Shown here one piece after another: positions 58,494 through 64,000 of a stretch of DNA of 64,000 nt (the first letter of the stretch is position 1; each line of letters begins with the position of its first letter). The DNA comes from Acanthornis magna (lineage: Eukaryota > Chordata > Aves > Passeriformes > Acanthizidae): assembly GCA_036785705.1 (NCBI GenBank), contig JAWUZG010000084.1, positions 12,413,501 to 12,477,500 of the forward strand, read 5' to 3'. Under the pieces are notes generated by a model that was not told the origin of the DNA, searched no databases, and was given only the letters and a program-made list of their open reading frames with translations. A program made the position numbers and the translations under genes.

Positions 58494-61400
58494 CTGTGTT
58501 CCGCCAGGAAAAAAAAATGCATCTCATTAAAAACTGACACAGAGAGCCACTGACAGTGATTTTTGTTTTGTGAGTGCTTGGGTTGGTCTTGGGGGTTTTT
58601 TTATATCCTCTTTTCCTCCCTCTCACACACGAATGTGATTTTTGTTATCTCTGTCTTTGATAGTGAAACTGTTCTTGCTTCCCTTGAATCTGGTTGAATT
58701 CAGTGGAATCACATAAACACATTAGCTTTGTTGCTATTCTGTGGTCATAGAATCACATAGGTTGGAACAGACCTTTCAGATCATTGAGTCTAAGCATTAA
58801 CCCAGCACTGCCCAGTCCACCACTAAACCATGTCTCTAAGTGTCACACCTGCATGGCTTTTAAATACTTGCAGGGATGGTGACACAACCACTTCCCTGGG
58901 CAACCTGTTCTGGTGCTTGACAACCATTTCAGTGAAGAAATTTTTCCTAATTTCCAATCTAAATGCCTCCTGGTGCAACTTGAAGCCATTTCCTCTCATC
59001 CTTTCACTTGTTACCCAGGAGAAGAGATCAACCCCCACCTCACTACACCCTCCTTTCAGGCAGCTGTAGAGAGTGTGAAGGTTTCCCCTGAACCTTCTTT
59101 TCTCCAGGTTAATCACCCCTCGCTCCCTCAGCTACTCTTCAAGACTTGTGCTCCAGGCCCTTCCCCTGTTGCCCTTCTCCGGACATGCTCTGGCACCTCA
59201 ATGTCTTTTTTTAAATGAGAGGCCCAGAACTGGACACAGGACTTGAAGTATGGCCTCACCAGGACCAAGTACAGGGGGACAATCACTTCTCTAAGGTCCA
59301 AGCCTTTACAAAAGTCCAGGTAGACAATAGCCACAGTCTTTCCCTTATCCCCTAAGTGGGTCAGCTTGTCATAGAAGGAGATCAGGTTGGTCCATCAGCA
59401 GCTGCATTTCCTAAATCCATGCTGGCTAGGCCTGATCCCCTGTTTGCGCTGTATGTACTCTGCGATTACACTCAAGACAATCTGCTCCATGCCCTTCCCT
59501 GGTACAAAGGTCAGGCTGACAAGCCTGTAGTTTCCTGGATCCTCTCTCCAATCTTTCTTGTAGATGGGCATCTCATTTGGTGATCTCCAGTCAACTGGGA
59601 CCTCCATGGTTAACCAGGATCACTGACAAATAATCAAAAGTGGTTTGGTGAGCAGTTTCTCCAGCTCCCTCCCCCACCTTGGGTGATAAATTAACTTGAT
59701 AGGCCAGTAGAAAGGAAGCCATAGAGATGTTAATTTTTAGAACTTACACTGAGGAGCCAGGACAGGTTCCTTCACAATATGACATCTCAACAGGTTCAGG
59801 AGACTCGCAGTCAGCATGGCGGATCACAGTTTTCTTGCTGTAAGGCTTGCACTTTGGAGTTTCTTAAAAAGAGGGAGGAGAGAAAATGTACTTCAATTCT
59901 TTAATTCAAAATTAAAGGACTGCTAAAACAGTTTCAAAGTGCTTGATGCCTGATTATGGAGAATCTGCAGCATGTGATGGAGTGGGTACTGTGTAATGTA
60001 TATGGAGTTGTCAGATTATTCTTTGATTTCAGCTGTAAAGTGCCTTTGGAATAATGCAGAGGCCTGAGCATTGCTGGTTTGATTTGTGGTATTCAGTATC
60101 AGGAAAAAAAAAATGCATTTTTCTTTTGAATAAATAGTGAAACACAGAGTCTTTCTAAATAGAATATGTGAAAACAGGGTGAGTGGAGAATCCTTCCCTC
60201 CACTCAAAGATAGTTACGAGTTGAATACAGTGTTTTTCAGGCAGAACACATTAACACAGCATTACTTACGTTTACATATTTTGCAGCAGCCATCAGGAGT
60301 AGTCTCTGTTTCATCCTTTGTAAAAGTAAAGAAGGAGGATTTCTGTTAGTGCACAGATAGCAATCATGAGTAAGAATGTGAGTTAGCAGTACTGATACTG
60401 GGCAGAAGGCTTCTCTGTGATGAACCCTGATGAAACAATGGATGACTTACTGTCCTTGCCATAGGAGTCTTGATTCCTTGTAGTCTCATAAGAAAATACT
60501 ATACTTTTCTTATTATTAATCATAGAGCAAGCCTAGTTTCATTCTTAAGACATTCCTGCAACTGTAGTGAAAGTGATTTGTTGTATTCTTCCTTGTCCCT
60601 TCTTTTTCGTTTAAACTGAGTTCAGTCAATGAAAACTTGATTAAAACTTACAGGATCGCACTCATCAGCGTCGTACTCAGGGCATACTCTTTTAGTTTGG
60701 ACTGCAACAAACTGATCTTCAATTTTTTCACATTTGTAATGGCTGCATTGATCGAGTGGCAGGATCTCGTTAACCTAAGATTTTATAAGAAAAACAGAAG
60801 TTGGGTTTTTTAAATTGTGATCAAGTATGTCAGCTAATTAAGTTCTCAAAGATTCTCAGATGCTTCTGAACTTTTTTCAAGTGGCAAAAATGAAATTCTG
60901 CAAACTGTAGCTAGCTTGAAAGTTTAAATCCTTGCTCTGAACACTTAAACCATAAATTAGAAACCTTTGCCCCATTAACCACACAAATCAAGAATTTGAT
61001 TCCAAGTGAGTGTTCAATTCGGAAAGCTGGTGTGTTGTTTTCCCAGTAATTTCGGTATTATTTCGGTATTATTTTTACTAGTAAGGGACATGAGTTGACT
61101 CTTAGCTGTTCTAACTCGTATGGGCTGACAGATCTGAAAATGAAAGGAATACTTACATTGAGCACATGAATAGTGTTGTTACTGAGCTTGACTTTGCAAG
61201 CTACTTCAATACACTTCCCACAGCATTCTCCTTCCTCAGTCATATATTGGTAACCCTACTCAGAAAGAGATGGAGAAGAAAGTATGTTGAGTTGGTGATG
61301 GAGAATTTTAGTCTTTCTGTAGCTGACTGGGCAGCCTAGGCAACCTGAACTCACCAGTGGGCAAGATGTCTCACACTGAACAGTTTCACAATGCATAATG

Positions 61401-63728
61401 TTTGCGTTAGTCTCTGGATCTTTCTCAGAACTGCAGGTACACTTCTTACATGAATCGATTACTACTGACTTTCCAACCTGTGAGACAGAAAAAAACCCCA
61501 AAAAACATTCAAATGTCAGCAGTTTCTGTATAATATAAAGGCAGAGTTAAAAGCATTGCTGAGAACCATTAAGGTTGCTGAAATGCAAGTACAACTGAGC
61601 TCTCAAATTCTCTTTGAACATGGAGTTGTTTGGCTTCATGCCTTGCGGGAAAGCTCATATTAAGAGGAAACTGAGTGAAGCAATGTGAAAGAGAACAGTA
61701 AATTAATGAAATTAAGACTGGTTTGTACTGTAATTATTTTACCAGCTTTTCAATACTCCATTTAAGAATATTTTTTCTCTGTAAGTTATGTTCAGTGGTT
61801 GTAAAATAATTATAATTTAAAGACAGAGATTAAAATAAGCCTTTACATATGGAGATACATAAGCAGAGATATAAATTTACATATGGATTTTAGTCCTTCT
61901 GAAATGTATCCCCAAAGGCTCCAGTGCTAATATTTAAATTATGAGTTAATGACCTAAGTACCAATTTTAGCAAAAAGATTTAGGTATCAATTGAAGCAAA
62001 AATGTTAGCTTTGTTGTTTTAAGGTTCTCTGGGCTTATTTCAAAGAGCGATTGATTTTTGGCTATTCATCAGATTGTTTGGAAAACTCATTAATTACAGA
62101 AGTGGGAGAAAGCTTAAAAAGAAAGTACATCACTTAAAATGGTACATTCTCATTTTATACTACATGTTGAAGAACATTTCTCTGACAAATTTGATTTTGA
62201 CATTAAAGTACCCAAACAATTTCCAATTAAGAGCTAGAGAGAAAAAAAAAACAAAACCCAAAAAACATGTACTGGGAAAAGAACTTTCTCAAAGACTTAT
62301 TTTGGTAGAAAAGGTGTACTTTTCACTTCCGGCAATATACTGCTATATTATTCTCACCGTGTACAATGTTCCGTTAACCACACAGACATCAGGTATTGGT
62401 TCTGAAAAGCAAAATGAAAAATTAATTCCTGAATAATTAAAATTGTGAGACTTCCTGAGAAGTCAAGATGTTCTCAAGTTTTGTTACTAAGAGAGAGAGT
62501 ATGGAAAACTTGAATTCAATCCTCCTACATGCTTAGACTTCATATGTAGTGTAGGTGAATGTTTAAATGAAGTTTTGTTAAAATTAGCTGGAAGAGTTGG
62601 AGGGGAATGGCTTCAAACTCGACCTATGCCTGAAAAATTCCTTTTTTGCCCTTTCAGTATCTGGTTCAATTCAAATTAAATTAGCTGTTTCCTCTTTGAA
62701 CCTGAGGAGTCCAGTGATATTCAAAGATGCTTTAGTTACTGATTCTTTATGACCTCTCAGAACATGGCTTGTACGGAAGATTGACTCTGTGGAAAAAGGT
62801 GTTCCTACTGTGGTAATTTAAATTTGACAACGTGGCAGAACCCATTCATGTCTTTCACAGAACTACTTCAAACTTGCCTCTTCCTTTGTTTTGACTTCCC
62901 TTTTTCAGGCTTATTTATGGGTACTTTTTTCATTCTTTCATATAGGTATACATATATAAAATAAATGTATATAAAAGGGTATGTTTATAAATAAGGTAAC
63001 TGTAGGATTTTTTAATTTTCATTGCCATCTGGTGAGAGTGTAAGTATAATTATTACTTTTCATACACTGAGAATTCAGTTACTGATTACTATTCACTTTG
63101 TATTATTGCTTCCCATTACTTAAGTCTTGTGGTTAACTGTTCAGATTTTTACCAGCTTATTCTTATGTTTGTGCATCTTAGTTTAGTTGCATTTAGGCTA
63201 ATGTTAATGTGCTCCAATATTACATTAATAACACTGAAAGAGATGCATTGATAATGTTTATGATTACAGGTACAGAGATAATTGAGCTACATCCACCATT
63301 GAATGTTCAAAATATTATTCTGCTCTCCCACCCATTCTCTCATCAAAGTTAATTGAAAATAACTTTTTTTTTAAAATAAAGCTTTAATGCATTTTTAGCC
63401 AAAAATTGTGTGTCTGCTGAGACAGAACAATTTAAGGTAGGTTTTGCTGTTCTTGTGATACATGAAGATCTTCCTTAGATATTAACAGAATTGCAAATGT
63501 AATTTAACTGGAGTGTATAGTGTGGTATTTATACATGTATTTGTAATACTTACGGCATTCAAATTCGGGACAGCATGGGTCTTTTTGTGGTAGTACAGCC
63601 ATGGAAACGAATCCTAGGTCACAAACTGTTTGCTGAGGTGTCTGGCATGGGAGCGGCTGGCATTGCACAGTAGCAGTGAGGGAGTCACAGACACACTTCT
63701 GGCACTCACTTATCCACTCCTCTCCAGG
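58232..63728 (-). CDS. MUC5B: Gel-forming mucin C-terminus, MUC5B-like (partial, eight 3' exons)
   Basis: Exons in transcript order: 63554-63728, 62358-62401, 61355-61477, 61157-61255, 60652-60774, 60270-60315, 59748-59862, 58232-58493. All splice sites are GT-AG and the phases join without conflict into 328 residues plus TGA. The product is the C-terminal end of a secreted gel-forming mucin. Cysteine-rich VWC-type modules ([49 protein letters not shown]) lead to the C-terminal cystine knot that dimerises mucins in the ER ([34 protein letters not shown]). The 5' part (VWD domains, PTS repeats) lies beyond the window. Position tail-to-tail with TOLLIP fits MUC5B, the ovomucin alpha subunit in birds; MUC5AC or MUC2-like paralogues cannot be excluded from this end alone. 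The 35-residue tail after the last cysteine is unusual. Confidence 0.9.
58235..58315 (-). repeat. MUC5B: 30-bp coding tandem repeat at the mucin C-terminus
   Basis: Successive units encode [20 protein letters not shown] and GSQWQLS before the stop. At the DNA level they share TCCCAA followed by a CAAC core, a period of exactly 30 nt over 2.7 copies. A weaker first copy (SSQTSAAR) may precede them. Confidence 0.75.
58494..59747 (-). other. MUC5B: Last mucin intron, mostly CR1
   Basis: 1254-bp intron with donor GT at 59747-59746 and acceptor AG at 58495-58494. About 950 bp of it are the CR1 copy listed separately. Confidence 0.85.
58746..59690 (-). mobile_element. CR1 LINE 3' part, sense to the mucin gene
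   Basis: On the + strand it starts with ATAGAATCACATAGGTTGGAA (reverse complement of the CR1 tail) and runs through GGTGACACAACCACTTCCCTG, GCACTGCCCAGTCCACC, GCCCAGAACTGGACACAGGA, TCCATGCTGGCTAGGCCTGA and AAGGTCAGGCTGACAAGCCTG, which belongs to the reverse-transcriptase domain. Decayed RT frames read on the - strand. It is 5'-truncated and fills most of the last mucin intron, between the two CTCK exons. Confidence 0.92.
59748..59862 (-). CDS. MUC5B: Mucin exon: first half of the CTCK cystine knot
   Basis: 115 nt: [20 protein letters not shown], then [14 protein letters not shown] and GT of a split Val. The YCEGTCPG motif is the knot's C-x-G-x-C ring. The downstream intron holds a CR1 copy. 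Confidence 0.92.
60270..60315 (-). CDS. MUC5B: Mucin exon: 46-nt exon, DGCCKIC motif
   Basis: Fifteen codons plus [16 protein letters not shown]. The DGCC-x2-C motif sits just before the cystine knot in gel-forming mucins and in von Willebrand factor. Confidence 0.9.
60652..60774 (-). CDS. MUC5B: Mucin exon: Cys-rich segment before the knot
   Basis: 41 codons, phase 0 at both ends. Reads [20 protein letters not shown] and ends [10 protein letters not shown]. Acceptor ATCTTAG, donor CCT|GTAAGT. Confidence 0.9.
61049..61072. repeat. Short direct duplication, 11-bp unit
   Basis: ATTTCGGTATT is repeated twice in tandem within a mucin intron, next to the donor side of the exon ending at 61157. 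Confidence 0.8.
61157..61255 (-). CDS. MUC5B: Mucin exon: end of VWC, start of next Cys-rich module
   Basis: 33 codons, phase 0. Reads [15 protein letters not shown] then [18 protein letters not shown]. The CCGKC closes the VWC domain. NNT is a potential N-glycosylation sequon. The intron to the upstream exon is only 99 bp (61256-61354). Confidence 0.9.
61355..61477 (-). CDS. MUC5B: Mucin exon: VWC core
   Basis: 41 codons, phase 0 at both ends. Reads [17 protein letters not shown] and ends VQCETSCPL. The C-x2-C-x-C and later cysteines are those of a VWC module. Confidence 0.9.
62358..62401 (-). CDS. MUC5B: Mucin exon: 44-nt microexon opening a VWC domain
   Basis: Two bases plus 14 codons, [14 protein letters not shown], the start of a VWC domain with its first Cys and the aromatic of the motif. 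Acceptor TTTTCAG, donor ACG|GTGAGA. It fits the phase of both neighbours, which supports it despite its small size. Confidence 0.88.
63554..63728 (-). CDS. MUC5B: Mucin exon: VWC-type module
   Basis: 58 codons plus one base; opens at phase 0 after ATTTTCAG and closes with C before GTAAGT. Reads [16 protein letters not shown], later QCQPLPCQ, and ends DPCCPEFEC. The terminal C joins AA of the next exon to give Gln. Confidence 0.9.
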
Positions 63729-64000
63729 CTGAAAATATGTGCATTATTTATTCTTAAATGCTCTTTCACCCCAGTTGTTCAGTTTTAACTTAAGATACAC
63801 TCTCAAAATTAGTAGGAAATACAGATTAGAGTTATTTTAGCACACGATTTAAGAGCAGGTATGCTGAGAACAACCACTGAATTTTGCATTCGGCATAAAC
63901 AGAATGATATTTTATACTTCATGGCTAGTCTACTTATTTCTATGAAATTTAAATTACTTTTATTAAAACCAAAAGTCTCTGCCATGGTCTTAGTGAGCTT
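63729..64000 (-). other. MUC5B: Mucin intron continuing past the window
   Basis: AT-rich intron with acceptor AG at 63730-63729. The next upstream exon is outside the window. Confidence 0.8.

Noticed and set aside
58823..59116. 97-codon - strand ORF in the last mucin intron
   Set aside because: CR1 3' coding relic; the flanking CTCK exons join in phase without it.

Overview
The window is vertebrate nuclear DNA and almost certainly from a bird. Intron-containing genes are spread over AT-rich DNA with an isolated CpG island. The recognisable repeats are CR1 LINE copies, including classic 3' ends in short ATTCTRTG units, and two solo LTRs of the avian ERVL type. The gene pair on the right is the conserved TOLLIP / gel-forming mucin pair that lies at one end of the 11p15-type mucin cluster. 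I cannot name the species. There is no bacterial-style operon, CRISPR array or tRNA/rRNA gene here. All reading was by eye; no search was run.

Layout. From 1 to about 29.2 kb the DNA is intergenic and I find no confirmed intact gene. It holds an orphan CpG-rich promoter-like patch with a forkhead-motif cluster (2.17-2.93 kb), two solo LTRs (3.61-4.20 and 18.51-19.09 kb), an AT-rich homeodomain-motif block (10.08-10.36 kb), CR1 pieces (11.34-12.20, 12.40-12.61, 28.21-28.87 kb), a nonsense-riddled coiled-coil pseudogene (17.64-18.21 kb), one small unassigned ORF (25.36-25.60 kb) and a GC patch with a CTCF-like site (27.53-27.72 kb). In mammals BRSK2 lies head-to-head with TOLLIP some tens of kb away; none of its exons was recognised here.

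From 29.2 to about 55 kb lies TOLLIP on the + strand. It has a TATA-less CpG-island promoter with YY1, NRF1 and CTCF motifs and six coding exons (33, 150, 183, 153, 91 and 215 nt including the stop). These join in frame to exactly 274 codons, the length of human TOLLIP, with TBD, C2 and CUE domains and both LC3-interacting motifs intact. Introns carry old CR1 copies, a possible retrocopy in intron 4, a poly(A)-tailed candidate in intron 5 and a run of 17 C just before exon 6.

From 58.1 to 63.7 kb and beyond lies the 3' end of a gel-forming mucin on the - strand, tail-to-tail with TOLLIP. Eight exons join without a phase conflict into the last 328 residues: VWC-type cysteine modules, the C-terminal cystine knot (CTCK), and an unusual tail built from a 10-residue tandem repeat. 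Position next to TOLLIP points to MUC5B (the ovomucin alpha-subunit gene in birds), but symbol assignment rests on synteny. The two genes are related by position rather than pathway: TOLLIP is an intracellular adaptor for TLR/IL-1R signalling, endosomal sorting and autophagy, and the mucin is a secreted polymer. The space between them holds a rare 5'-half CR1 copy and closely spaced opposing poly(A) signals.
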